This document shows positions 37,343-45,634 of a stretch of DNA of 64,000 nucleotides, piece after piece. A model generated the notes under the pieces. That model was given only the letters and a program-made list of their open reading frames with translations, was not told where the DNA came from and ran no database searches. Origin of the DNA: Roseivirga seohaensis. GTDB taxonomy: Bacteria; Bacteroidota; Bacteroidia; Cytophagales; Cyclobacteriaceae. The translations under genes were made by a program, and so were the position numbers. Every line of letters begins with the position of its first letter. The first letter of the stretch is position 1. The stretch lies in NCBI RefSeq assembly GCF_001592945.1, contig NZ_LRPB01000034.1:248001-312000 (forward strand), in the 5' to 3' direction.

Positions 37343-37385
37343 TCTAAAGTAACCTATACGGGTTACATGGGCTAAAGATTAATAC

Positions 37386-40118
37386 TTACTCACTCCTCAA
37401 CGTATCCACCGGATTTTTATGGGCAGCCCTTAGCGATTGATAACTGATGGTTACAATAGCGATGGCCAAAGTACCTAAAGTAGACACCGCAAACACCCAA
37501 ACATGAATAGGCGTACGGTTGGCGAAATCACTTAGCCATTGGTCTACTAAAAAGTAAGCTATGGGCGATGCCAATACCATCGCGATCAAAAATAGCTTGG
37601 TGAATTCAGAAGAAAACAGTACCACCAATTCTGAAATTTTCGCACCCAAAACCTTGCGAATGCCCAACTCCTTCAGCCTTTGTTCGGCAGAGAAAGCAGC
37701 TAAACCGAAAAGGCCTAAGCAGGCGATGATTAAGGCCATTACTGTGAAGATGTTGAGCACCAAACTCATTCGGCTTTCTTCTTGAAATGTATTTTCAAAG
37801 TCTTCATCAAGAAAACTGTACTCGAAAGGAATGGTGGCATCTACTGACTTAATACTTGCTTCTACTTTATCGAGTACAGCCTGTAAATCATCAGGATTGG
37901 CCACAACTTGGGGATTCAAACGCATAGAATAAAAAGACAGACCAGCGCCATAATCCCAAACCTTGTCATTATCTATATTGATGAAAATTAGGGGCGCAAT
38001 TTCTTGACGCACACTGTTGAAATTGAAATTTTTCACCACGCCAATGACCTCAAATTTATCTTCGCTACCTGATGCCAAAGCCACAAACTGACCCACGCCA
38101 TTAGTCGGGTCATCGCCTCCCCAGCCCAATACTTTCACGGCTTCTTCATTCAGAATTACTTTGTATTTATCAGTAGTGAGTGCTTGATCGAAATTACGGC
38201 CTGCCAAAAACTCTAAGCCCAATACTTCCAAATAATCCGCTTCTACTCGCAAATTGCTCAAAGCCACCACAGGCGCCTCTGGTTCCGTAGATTTATACCG
38301 ATCACCCGAATCAACATAAGGCGGTACACCAAAGGATTTCCCAACTTTAGAGAAAGCCGGCATGGCTGCCAACTCTGTCTTTAAGCGTTCGGTATCGAAG
38401 CCCATTTGCTCAATATTACCTATTTGCAACACGTTTTCTTTGGCAAAGCCCAAATCTAGATTGGAAGTATAATTCAGCTGTTTCTGAACAAAGAAGGTGC
38501 AAATAATCAGCGTCATGGAAATGGTGAATTGAAAAACCACTAAACCATTTCGAATGCCCTTCCCCTTAAAACCTGCGCTCATTTTACCTTTAAATACCTG
38601 AATGGGTTTGAATGAAGACAGGTAGAAAGCTGGATAACTTCCTGCGATAAAACCCAAGAGTAAAACGAAAACCAACAATACGGCAATAAAAACAGGTTGG
38701 CTTAAATAAGGCGTGAGCAATAACTCTTTCCCCGAAATGGCATTAAACCAGCCCAAAGATGAATTGACAATAAAGAGTGCCGCTAGTGTGCTTATCGCCA
38801 CAAACAAGGTAGACTCAAAGATGAATTGTTTGATCAAAGTACCTCTTTCGGAACCCAGCACTTTTCTGATGCCTACCTCCTTAGCGCGATTGGAAGAACG
38901 GGCTGTAGAAAGGTTCATAAAGTTGATGCAGGAAAGTACCAACACCAAAATTCCAATGGCTATAAACACCTTTACTATTTGCGGATTCCCAACCGGACCG
39001 AACGCATTGTAAGGAGGCTCTTCCGATAAATAAATCTCTTTAACAGGCTGTAAAGTGAGTTTCCAAGGATTACCAGCCGTGAACTCTTCAAAACTCTGGT
39101 TGAAAATTCGTTCCGTAGTTGCTGGTGCGTATTTAGGCGGAATGGCTTGAATTTTATCGTTCAAGACAGCCATATTCGTACCGTCATTTACCTTTGCGTA
39201 AGTACCAAAAGCCGTCCAAATCCATTTCCAGCCATCACGATCCATTTGGGCTTGGTAGCTGTTCAGCGACACCAAAACATCAAACTGTAGGTGAGATTTA
39301 CTTGGTACATCCACCAAAACACCCGTTACCACAAAGCTTTGCCATGTGTTGTCCCATTGTTTTACTTCAAGCGTTTTTCCTATGGCGCTTTCATAACCAA
39401 AATAGCGCTCGGCAGTACTTTGAGTTATCACCATACTATTGGGTGCTTCAATGGCTGTTTTTGGGTTTCCTTCTGAAAACTCAAAAGGAAAAACTTCGAA
39501 AAAGTTGTTTTCCACTGCGAAGAAGGCACTTTCTTCAAAGGACTTGTCCTTTTTAGCCTCAGCTTTATAGTTGGTGATTTGTGAGCCCAAGGACATGATT
39601 CGAGTGACTGCCTCGAATTCTGGCACTTCTTCTCGTAAAGCTACCGCCACATTCGGCCCAGTGTTCGACATTTGGGCGGTCCAATCGCTCCATATATTAG
39701 GTTGGTTAACACGGTATATCTGGTCTATCTCGGGCAAAAATGTGTCGTAGGTAGTTTCGTGGTGAATGAAAAGACCAATCGTGAGCGAAATGCTAATTCC
39801 GATAATTAAACCGAGCAGGTTGAGCACGGTAAATTGCTTTTGCCTGATGGCATTGCGCCAGGCAATTTTAAACATGTTTTTGATCATCATGGTGTTGTTA
39901 CTTTGAGTTTTAAAAAGTGAAAAGGACGAGAATCCTATAAGCAAATGGAGGGCATCGATCCAATACATGAACCGCGCATACCGCTTGCCTTTGACCAGCA
40001 TTCTGTCTTCGTAAATTTCTTGTAAGTCGCCTAAAAACTCTTCCAAGTACATTTTATTGATGCACTTAGCCGCCAACCAATTGGCGAGTTTAGGTGTATT
40101 GAATTTCTTATTCGGCAT
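37386..40118 (-). CDS. FtsX-type ABC transporter permease with N-terminal prefix domain
   Basis: This 910-residue inner-membrane protein has the same build as the one at 25880-28492: prefix domain (1-70, with EEFLGDLQEIYEDRML), a first helix (about 95-115), a MacB-type periplasmic domain, FtsX domain with three helices (about 395-520), a second periplasmic domain, and a last FtsX domain (LKELGIRKVLGAKISELVVLFSSEF). Both FtsX copies keep the short motif GIRKVLG. Its ATG overlaps the PadR stop by one base (TAATG). No ATPase is adjacent. Confidence 0.9.
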   Translation of the reverse strand: MPNKKFNTPKLANWLAAKCINKMYLEEFLGDLQEIYEDRMLVKGKRYARFMYWIDALHLLIGFSSFSLFKTQSNNTMMIKNMFKIAWRNAIRQKQFTVLNLLGLIIGISISLTIGLFIHHETTYDTFLPEIDQIYRVNQPNIWSDWTAQMSNTGPNVAVALREEVPEFEAVTRIMSLGSQITNYKAEAKKDKSFEESAFFAVENNFFEVFPFEFSEGNPKTAIEAPNSMVITQSTAERYFGYESAIGKTLEVKQWDNTWQSFVVTGVLVDVPSKSHLQFDVLVSLNSYQAQMDRDGWKWIWTAFGTYAKVNDGTNMAVLNDKIQAIPPKYAPATTERIFNQSFEEFTAGNPWKLTLQPVKEIYLSEEPPYNAFGPVGNPQIVKVFIAIGILVLVLSCINFMNLSTARSSNRAKEVGIRKVLGSERGTLIKQFIFESTLFVAISTLAALFIVNSSLGWFNAISGKELLLTPYLSQPVFIAVLLVFVLLLGFIAGSYPAFYLSSFKPIQVFKGKMSAGFKGKGIRNGLVVFQFTISMTLIICTFFVQKQLNYTSNLDLGFAKENVLQIGNIEQMGFDTERLKTELAAMPAFSKVGKSFGVPPYVDSGDRYKSTEPEAPVVALSNLRVEADYLEVLGLEFLAGRNFDQALTTDKYKVILNEEAVKVLGWGGDDPTNGVGQFVALASGSEDKFEVIGVVKNFNFNSVRQEIAPLIFINIDNDKVWDYGAGLSFYSMRLNPQVVANPDDLQAVLDKVEASIKSVDATIPFEYSFLDEDFENTFQEESRMSLVLNIFTVMALIIACLGLFGLAAFSAEQRLKELGIRKVLGAKISELVVLFSSEFTKLFLIAMVLASPIAYFLVDQWLSDFANRTPIHVWVFAVSTLGTLAIAIVTISYQSLRAAHKNPVDTLRSE

Positions 40119-40447
40119 TAGCGACCTGCATTAAGTTGCGGAATCAACTGCCACATTTTTTGGCGGACATCTTGAGCGGCCTCCAATTGGCGCATGCCCG
40201 AAGGCGTAATCTCGAAAAGACGTTTGCGTCTGTCGCCTCGTTTTTCGGTGTTGCCGCCCATTTCAGATTTGAGCAAACCTTTGTCTTGCAAACGGTAGAG
40301 GGTAATGTGCACCGCGCCTAAAAGTATAGAGCGACCGCTGTGCTTTTCTACTTCCTGTTTTACATTAATGCCATAGGCCTCCCCTTTTAAAATACAGACC
40401 GCCAAAAGCACCAACTCTTCAAACTCACCAAGCCCCTTGTTTTTCAT
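40118..40447 (-). CDS. PadR family transcriptional regulator
   Basis: This 109-residue winged-helix regulator contains GLGEFEELVLLAVCILKGEAYGINVKQEVEKHSGRSILLGAVHITLYRLQDKGLLKS. It is clearly paralogous to the PadR at 28489-28818 in length, sequence and gene order. It is translationally coupled to the permease. A dyad in the promoter region just upstream is the candidate autoregulatory site. Confidence 0.9.
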   Translation of the reverse strand: MKNKGLGEFEELVLLAVCILKGEAYGINVKQEVEKHSGRSILLGAVHITLYRLQDKGLLKSEMGGNTEKRGDRRKRLFEITPSGMRQLEAAQDVRQKMWQLIPQLNAGR

Positions 40448-40457
40448 TAGATATACA

Positions 40458-40472
40458 TTGTATGTTATACAA
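40458..40472. promoter_or_regulatory. Candidate PadR operator overlapping the promoter
   Basis: The perfect dyad TTGTAT-GTT-ATACAA lies 10 bases before the PadR start. On the minus strand it adjoins TAACTTTG, a match to the Bacteroidota -7 box TAnnTTTG. Overlap of operator and promoter would fit autorepression; binding is inferred. Confidence 0.5.
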
Positions 40473-40532
40473 AGTTATAAGTAATAGATTGAAATACAAA
40501 TGAAGCATTTAAATTGAGTAACCACCTTACAA

Positions 40533-41873
40533 TCAGCGTTGCTGAAGAAGTCTTCTTGAAGATAAAATGAGGTGATAGATGTAAAATGAAGCCAATATTC
40601 TCCAAACCGAGTCAATACCAATATTCAAGTCAACACCATTAAACCCACGACTATGAACGGGTAACAGTAAGTGCCAAAACAATGACCAATCCCAACTTAA
40701 TGGGTTTATCCCAAATGCATATTCCAGCCCTAATTCAGGTCCTTGAAATAAAATAAAGGCATTAACTACTATTAAAAGTAGAGTAAAATAGCTGAGTAAT
40801 GGTTTCCAACTAGAAAGGCCGAAGTTACTGGCAAATGACGGTAGCTTAACTTTAATAAAATACTCTACAGACTCCCGCAAGCAAGGGAAAAAGCCATTAA
40901 TGTTTTTAAGCCTTTCCCATTCAGAGTTTTTAAAGGCTTCCATTTCCATTTGGTGATACACGAATTGATTCCTATAATCACCAGTATTCTGATGTAGTAA
41001 TTTCAACTCTCGACAGGTTATCATTAATGATTTAGGATGTGTTCCGAATTCTATTGGCCACTGCGTTTCAAATGAGTTAACATTTCTAAGCTTTGAACTA
41101 TAAATATTACTAACACCATTAAAGACACAATGATGAAAAACCGCCCCATCTAAATCACAATTATCAAAACTTGTATCAAGTATATGATCACTATCCATTG
41201 GCATAATATTATAGCATTTCAGATCAGGCTTTATTAAATCTTTAAGCTTCAAACTCATTACACCTGAGTTCTTTAATTCAATCTTAGTGTTAGAATTTGC
41301 ATCCTTCAAGTCTAACTTATTAATTAATAGCCTATCGATACTTAACAGTTGAACCTCATTCAAATCGATCCATAACTCGGGTATTAAGTATTCCCAATTG
41401 GTGCTGTCTTTAAATTCATTAGACCTATTTGAGATAGATATTCTATCAACTTTACCCATTACGTCAATCCGTTGAATGTCTTTATTATCAACAATCAAAA
41501 GCAATGACAGCTGACATTCTGGACTAATGAAAATTTTCCCAATTCGATTGCAGGCTTGAAATAAGCATCTACCCAATTCAGCGAATGAATCAAGATCAAA
41601 CTCTCCTATAGTACATCTAATGAATTGAATATTTGACATTTTTAAATTAGGGCCTAAGTCAATAGATTTTAAAGTACATTCTACAAAAGCAATCGTCCCT
41701 AACTTCTCTCCATCAATTCTCACTGAGTTGGCAAAATCCTTGTTTTCAATCCTAAAATTAAGACCATTTTCTTCTGCCGTATTAATATTGAAGTTAACCT
41801 CCTCATCAAAGCTTATCCACTCATTACCACTCCCTATATTCTTATCAAAAGCTTCCTTTGAGTTAATTAACAT
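40533..41873 (-). CDS. Pentapeptide-repeat-like protein with two C-terminal membrane helices
   Basis: In this 446-residue protein, residues about 30-280 are a repetitive, Asn/Asp/Ile-rich beta-helix-like region (for example NCDLDGAVFHHCVFNG) that resembles degenerate pentapeptide repeats. Two hydrophobic helices follow at about 358-377 and 424-440 with a Trp-rich loop between them. There is no signal peptide. The combination resembles pentapeptide-repeat proteins fused to small ion-channel-like domains, but no selectivity motif is seen. The base composition is clearly more AT-rich than in the flanking permease operon, and the region downstream is full of degenerate repeats, so it may be acquired. 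Confidence 0.55.
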   Translation of the reverse strand: MLINSKEAFDKNIGSGNEWISFDEEVNFNINTAEENGLNFRIENKDFANSVRIDGEKLGTIAFVECTLKSIDLGPNLKMSNIQFIRCTIGEFDLDSFAELGRCLFQACNRIGKIFISPECQLSLLLIVDNKDIQRIDVMGKVDRISISNRSNEFKDSTNWEYLIPELWIDLNEVQLLSIDRLLINKLDLKDANSNTKIELKNSGVMSLKLKDLIKPDLKCYNIMPMDSDHILDTSFDNCDLDGAVFHHCVFNGVSNIYSSKLRNVNSFETQWPIEFGTHPKSLMITCRELKLLHQNTGDYRNQFVYHQMEMEAFKNSEWERLKNINGFFPCLRESVEYFIKVKLPSFASNFGLSSWKPLLSYFTLLLIVVNAFILFQGPELGLEYAFGINPLSWDWSLFWHLLLPVHSRGFNGVDLNIGIDSVWRILASFYIYHLILSSRRLLQQR

Positions 41874-42087
41874 ACCAATTGAGTAAAAAACGATTATGAC
41901 GATGAATATACCATTTTTATGAATAGCCCGTGACGAATTATAAATAATCTGCAGTACGCTTTAATTCCTACCAAATTCAGACGCGCATAACTTTAACTAA
42001 AAGCTCTGGCCATATCTAGGTCTATGAAGGCCCAAGTAGAGATATTCGTAAAAGCCTCAAACCTCTGTTTATTCGTAATAGCAAACG

Positions 42088-42130
42088 GATCCTGAAACAT
42101 TCCGAGACTTCGGAACAGGATGACTGTCTA
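42088..42130. repeat. Interspersed palindrome (GTCATCCTG...CAGGATC type)
   Basis: A hairpin with perfect core TTCCGA-GACT-TCGGAA is enclosed by CCTG/CAGG. Read on the minus strand it is the common Bacteroidota intergenic sequence GTCATCCTG...TTTCAGGATCC. It lies in the 574-base gene-free gap 41874-42447, which otherwise holds only the next two elements and a short spurious frame on the minus strand. Confidence 0.6.
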
Positions 42131-42213
42131 AAAAAGCTCATTCGAAGCGTTATGCCGCCCGCGAAGCCTCGGGGTGTTTCGGTATCCCTCAAAAAACACC
42201 TCAAAGGTCACCT

Positions 42214-42262
42214 CCTGAAATAGGTTGACAAAAACAATTGATAACTGTCAACTTAAATCAGG
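42214..42262. mobile_element. Outward-facing IS-end-like inverted repeat (IS remnant)
   Basis: Two 17-base arms (42214-42230 and 42246-42262) match at 14 of 17 positions as inverted repeats, separated by 15 bases. The inner tips read ...GTTGACA and TGTCAAC..., that is ...CA and TG..., the tip dinucleotides of IS3-type elements, but arranged so the two ends abut as in a transposon circle junction or two neighbouring remnants. No transposase reading frame remains. The family call is tentative. Confidence 0.4.
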
Positions 42263-42286
42263 ACGAGACACGTATTACACAGACGG

Positions 42287-42335
42287 ATTCTTTCTTCACC
42301 CTTCGTTACACTCCGGGCTCATCAGAATGACGGTA
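42287..42335. repeat. Degenerate interspersed repeat (GTCATTCTGA...AAGAATC type)
   Basis: On the minus strand the element reads CCGTCATTCTGATGAGCCC... through ...GAAAGAATC, a pattern repeated in intergenic regions of many Bacteroidota. Only one copy is recognisable in this window. Confidence 0.45.
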
Positions 42336-42447
42336 AGTGATGTTCTTTACGGTTAAACATAGCCCATTTAGCAAGTCATTTCGTAGGTTTCGAGGCTTCT
42401 GAATTTCACAATTAACAAAGAACCTAAAAACTCGAGGGCATGATAAC

Positions 42448-43128
42448 TTAAAGCGCGTTGTTAGACCTTCTTAAAAGCTCCTTCAATTCCCTCACCATTT
42501 CTATACTGGTGGTGTTTTCGTTTTTGGGAATGGCTGCGCTATGATATTCCGTAGCGCCTGTTTCAAATAAGCGTTCCAAATTGTTAGGCCTTACGCCTCC
42601 GCCTGGCATAATAATCATTTCACCTTCGGCCTCTTCAATTAACTCGCCTATGGTGTCTAAACCTTCCAAAGCCGTTGGGGCGGTGCCCGAAGTAAGTATG
42701 CGCTGAACCCCGATTTCCTTCAATGTTTCCAGTGCCTCGAATGGATTGGGCACTTGATCGAAAGCTTTATGGAAAGTAACATCCATAAAACCAGCACATT
42801 CCAGCAGTTCTGCCGTTTGATATTCGTTAATGGTTCTATCTTCATTAAGGCAACCAATCACCACGCCATTGCAGCGCATTTCGGCACAATGGCGAATGTC
42901 TTCTTTCATCAGTTCCATTTCCATTTTGGAATACACAAAATTACCTGCTCGCGGACGGATCAACACATACACAGGAATTTGAAGCAATTCTCTGGTCAGT
43001 TTAATCAAACCGTGGCTGGGTGTAAGTCCATCGGCTTCAAGGTGCGAACAAAGTTCGATTCTATCGGCTCCCCCATTTTGGGCGTTCAGGGCAGATTCTA
43101 TGGAATTGGCACAAATTTCAAGTAGCAT
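42448..43128 (-). CDS. cutC: CutC family protein
   Basis: This 226-residue TIM-barrel cytoplasmic protein carries the CutC signatures: LEICANSIESALNAQNGGADRIELC at the N-terminus, GGLTPSHGLI-like DGLTPSHGLI, VLIRPRAGNF (about 63-72), VTFHKAFDQ, and ILTSGTAPTALEG with MPGGGVRPNNL toward the end. It has been linked to copper homeostasis, but its biochemical role is not settled. ATG 43128 is chosen because CutC proteins begin at this MLLEIC; the longer frame would add 33 residues overlapping the hbd promoter region. Confidence 0.9.
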   Translation of the reverse strand: MLLEICANSIESALNAQNGGADRIELCSHLEADGLTPSHGLIKLTRELLQIPVYVLIRPRAGNFVYSKMEMELMKEDIRHCAEMRCNGVVIGCLNEDRTINEYQTAELLECAGFMDVTFHKAFDQVPNPFEALETLKEIGVQRILTSGTAPTALEGLDTIGELIEEAEGEMIIMPGGGVRPNNLERLFETGATEYHSAAIPKNENTTSIEMVRELKELLRRSNNAL

Positions 43129-43194
43129 AGGGCAAATATGGAAATAGCTTTGGCAATAAACTCGCTGATGAAACAATTTTCTTAAACACCCTTT

Positions 43195-43202
43195 TATATT
43201 TG
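43195..43202 (+). promoter_or_regulatory. Bacteroidota -7 box upstream of hbd
   Basis: TATATTTG, a perfect TAnnTTTG, lies 30 bases before the hbd start. A clear -33 box at the right distance is not seen. Confidence 0.5.
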
Positions 43203-43232
43203 TGCTTAGGATAGAAAAATCAAACATAGGTT

Positions 43233-44123
43233 ATGAAAAATATATCAGTAATTGGTTCGGGTACAATGGGCAACGGAATCGCTCATGTTTATGCGCAAAG
43301 CGGCTTTGCTGTAAATTTGGTAGACATTTCTGCTGACGCTTTGGCAAGAGCCCTAAAAACCATTGAGAAGAATTTGGATCGAATGGTGGCCAAAGAAAAA
43401 ATTGACGAAGCCACTAAAAATTCGACTTTAGCAAATATTACCACCCACACCGACCTTAAAACTGGTGTAGCCAATGCCGATTTGGTGATTGAAGCGGCTA
43501 CCGAAAACGTAGACATCAAGCTTAAAATCTTCCGCGATTTAGACGCCTTCACCAAGCCTGAATGTATTTTAGCTTCCAACACCTCTTCTATTCCAATTAC
43601 TAAAATTGGTGCCGCCACCAACAGACCTGACAAGGTGATTGGGATGCACTTTATGAATCCTGTTCCAGTCATGAAATTGGTAGAGGTGATCAATGGCTAT
43701 GCTACTTCGGCTGAAGTGACGGCTTTGGTGATGGAAACTTCAAAGAAATTGGGCAAAGTACCTGTAGAAGTAAATGATTACCCTGGCTTTGTGGCCAACC
43801 GTATTTTGATGCCGATGATCAATGAAGCCATCATTTCTTTGTTTGAAGGTGTGGCGGGTGTTGAAGAAATTGACACGGTAATGAAACTAGGCATGGCGCA
43901 TCCGATGGGGCCATTACAACTGGCCGACTTTATTGGGCTAGACGTGTGCCTTTCTATTATGAATGTGCTTTACGAAGGCTTCGGTAACCCGAAATACGCT
44001 CCTTGTCCGCTATTGGTGAACATGGTAACCGCTGGTTATTTAGGCGTGAAATCTGGCGAAGGTTTCTATTCTTGGAACCACGGCACCAAAGATCTCATTG
44101 TTTCAAAGCAGTTTAAGAAGTAA
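43233..44123 (+). CDS. hbd: 3-hydroxybutyryl-CoA dehydrogenase
   Basis: This 296-residue cytoplasmic dehydrogenase interconverts 3-hydroxyacyl-CoA and 3-oxoacyl-CoA with NAD(H). The N-terminal Rossmann domain has GSGTMG (8-13). The catalytic region reads ASNTSSIPI (Ser/Asn), GMHFMNPVPVMKLVEV (His139, Glu about 151) and the dimer domain begins at GFVANRILMPMINEAI and ends SGEGFYSW. The gene is alone and followed by a strong hairpin terminator; its last 22 codons and terminator are present again at 45569-45735. Confidence 0.92.
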   Translation: MKNISVIGSGTMGNGIAHVYAQSGFAVNLVDISADALARALKTIEKNLDRMVAKEKIDEATKNSTLANITTHTDLKTGVANADLVIEAATENVDIKLKIFRDLDAFTKPECILASNTSSIPITKIGAATNRPDKVIGMHFMNPVPVMKLVEVINGYATSAEVTALVMETSKKLGKVPVEVNDYPGFVANRILMPMINEAIISLFEGVAGVEEIDTVMKLGMAHPMGPLQLADFIGLDVCLSIMNVLYEGFGNPKYAPCPLLVNMVTAGYLGVKSGEGFYSWNHGTKDLIVSKQFKK

Positions 44124-44222
44124 GGAAATTACTTTCCAAAATTGAAATTAAGAGTGTTTGAAAAGGCACTCTTTTTTGTTTCATTAGTACTGCTTTCCGC
44201 TAGTCAGGCAAGCACCAGTTAC
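44058..44222 (+). repeat. Direct repeat, copy A (hbd 3' end plus terminator)
   Basis: This covers the last 22 codons of hbd, its terminator and about 45 bases beyond. The copy at 45569-45735 matches it nearly base for base after codon 290 and more loosely before that. Both copies end in a shared GCAAGCACCAGTTAC. Confidence 0.85.
44150..44177 (+). terminator. Terminator of hbd
   Basis: The stem AAGAGTG / CACTCTT with a 10-base loop is followed by a T run, 26 bases after the stop. The same hairpin occurs in the downstream repeat copy (about 45662-45690). Confidence 0.8.
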
Positions 44223-44301
44223 CAAAGTGGGTAAGTGAGCATCTCTATTCATAAATATAATTATCTTGTTCCCTACCTAAGTTATTGGCTAGCAATTTAA
44301 A

Positions 44302-44667
44302 CTAATCAAATGCTGGTTTCTTTTTCCATCCATCTTGAGGAGCCTCAATTCCATCGGGAACAGGTAAGTCCAATAGCATTATACCTGCGGCACTATATCC
44401 TTTCGGTACACTGGCAATAAACTTCGCACCACTTACCGCTACATCTTCATATTTGTAAATCTTCACCGTACCTGAATATTCTTGGTTATCTATTTCATAA
44501 CTAAAGATTGCCGAAAGCCCACCTTTTGAAGGGCTGATTATCCTATTAATCTGCCCAACTGTATATAACTGATCCTGGCTATTTAGGTATATTCTTCTGG
44601 CAGACACAAATACAATCACTAGTAGTATACTAAAAACTGCAATTCTATTAATAGTAGCTCTACTCAT
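44302..44667 (-). CDS. Hypothetical membrane-anchored protein
   Basis: This protein of 121 residues has one N-terminal transmembrane anchor (about 8-23) after MSRATINR, then a soluble domain of short strands (SAIFSYEIDNQEYSGTVKIYKYEDV, GAKFIASVPKGYSAAGIMLLD). I recognise no family; similar one-helix small proteins are common in variable islands of Bacteroidota. It is encoded on the minus strand between the two copies of the hbd tail repeat and may have been inserted with them. Confidence 0.5.
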   Translation of the reverse strand: MSRATINRIAVFSILLVIVFVSARRIYLNSQDQLYTVGQINRIISPSKGGLSAIFSYEIDNQEYSGTVKIYKYEDVAVSGAKFIASVPKGYSAAGIMLLDLPVPDGIEAPQDGWKKKPAFD

Positions 44668-44795
44668 AATATCTCTTAATTAGATAATGAAATCCTAAAG
44701 AAGCCTCTAAAACAACATCTTTTAAAGCAGTCTCAAGCAAAATCAACTCTTCATTTTTTATCTGATTTTGACTACATGAATAAAGCTGACCCTTT

Positions 44796-44864
44796 TGTTA
44801 TGTTCTAAATTATGCGCTCAAATTGCATAACAAAATAGGTACTCGCCAGAGTTGAGCACTAGGG
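44796..44864. repeat. 69-bp repeat, copy 1
   Basis: This 69-base sequence (TGTTATGTTC... to ...GCACTAGGG) recurs at 45443-45511 with the same length and only scattered substitutions. It contains a small hairpin TTATGC..CTCAAAT..GCATAA and a second dyad around GGTACTC/TTGAGCAC. It sits in the spacer between the two small hypothetical genes. Confidence 0.8.
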
Positions 44865-44904
44865 GTGTAAATCAGATACTTTGATACATTACTAACTAGC
44901 CCTA

Positions 44905-45330
44905 TTATTTCAACTTCATGACTTTAATCTTATCTGTACCATGTTTGGAAACATCAACTTCATAAACATCTTTGCCGCCAATTTTCACTAGAAATTTATA
45001 CTTAGATATCCATTCTAAAAACTCAACTTCATCAATAAAGGATAGAGAGAAGTCTTCACTCCTCAGATAGAAATGACCTATCAATGATTTGTCCTTACCC
45101 TCTTCTCCAAGCTTAATTTTTTCAATAATTAGGTAAAAATGTCCCTCTTGACTGGCAGATAAAGCTCTGAATTTAAAATACAAGTCCGAACTTTCTTCAT
45201 GAAGTGTATAAGGAGATGAAAGTACATTCTGAATATTTAAATAATACTTTGGCATATCCTGGGCATATATATTATTATGGCCTAGACTTATTACCATCAA
45301 TAGTAAAAGTGTTCGTTTCATTTCTTTCAT
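44905..45330 (-). CDS. Secreted hypothetical protein
   Basis: This 141-residue protein has a Sec signal (KRTLLLLMVISLGHNNIYAQ, cleavage near residue 24) and a mixed alpha/beta mature part (YYLNIQNVLSSPYTLHEESSDLYFKF, EEVEFLEWISKYKFLV-like end). No family is recognised. It lies between the two copies of the 69-bp repeat and inside the duplicated hbd-tail interval. Confidence 0.5.
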   Translation of the reverse strand: MKEMKRTLLLLMVISLGHNNIYAQDMPKYYLNIQNVLSSPYTLHEESSDLYFKFRALSASQEGHFYLIIEKIKLGEEGKDKSLIGHFYLRSEDFSLSFIDEVEFLEWISKYKFLVKIGGKDVYEVDVSKHGTDKIKVMKLK

Positions 45331-45442
45331 TCGTTATCGTTCAATCTGTCTCACTAGTTTGCAATGTAGTGCGGACTGGTCTCATTCCCCTTCTCAATGC
45401 TTAATGTATAAAAAACCAGCCTTGTTCTAAAGCTGGTCTTTC

Positions 45443-45511
45443 TGTTATTTTCTAAATTATGCACTCAAATTGCATAACAAAATAGGTACTCACCACAGGT
45501 GAGCACTAGGG
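45443..45511. repeat. 69-bp repeat, copy 2
   Basis: This is the second copy of the 69-base element of 44796-44864; here the inner hairpin is perfect, TTATGCA-CTCAAAT-TGCATAA, and a second one reads TACTCACC-ACA-GGTGAGCA. The 431-base gap 45331-45761 holds this repeat, the hbd tail copy below and no full gene. Confidence 0.8.
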
Positions 45512-45568
45512 TTTCTCATATTACAGTTATTAAAGTTATAAATTCTATTTTTAAACTGTACTAGTTTT

Positions 45569-45634
45569 GGGGAAGCTTACATACAGAACCACGGTACTAA
45601 AGAGCTGATTATTTCAAAGCAGTTTAAGAAGTAA
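45569..45634 (+). pseudogene. Relic of the hbd C-terminal 21 codons
   Basis: In frame with a TAA at 45632-45634 the bases encode GEAYIQNHGTKELIISKQFKK, which aligns with the hbd C-terminus GEGFYSWNHGTKDLIVSKQFKK. No start or upstream coding part survives. The changes are mixed synonymous and replacement, so it is an old copy, either a paralogue remnant or the trace of a duplication. Confidence 0.75.

Noticed and set aside
42022-42204. 60-codon minus-strand frame
   Set aside because: It covers the interspersed palindrome at 42088-42130 and nearby repeat-like sequence; not protein-like.
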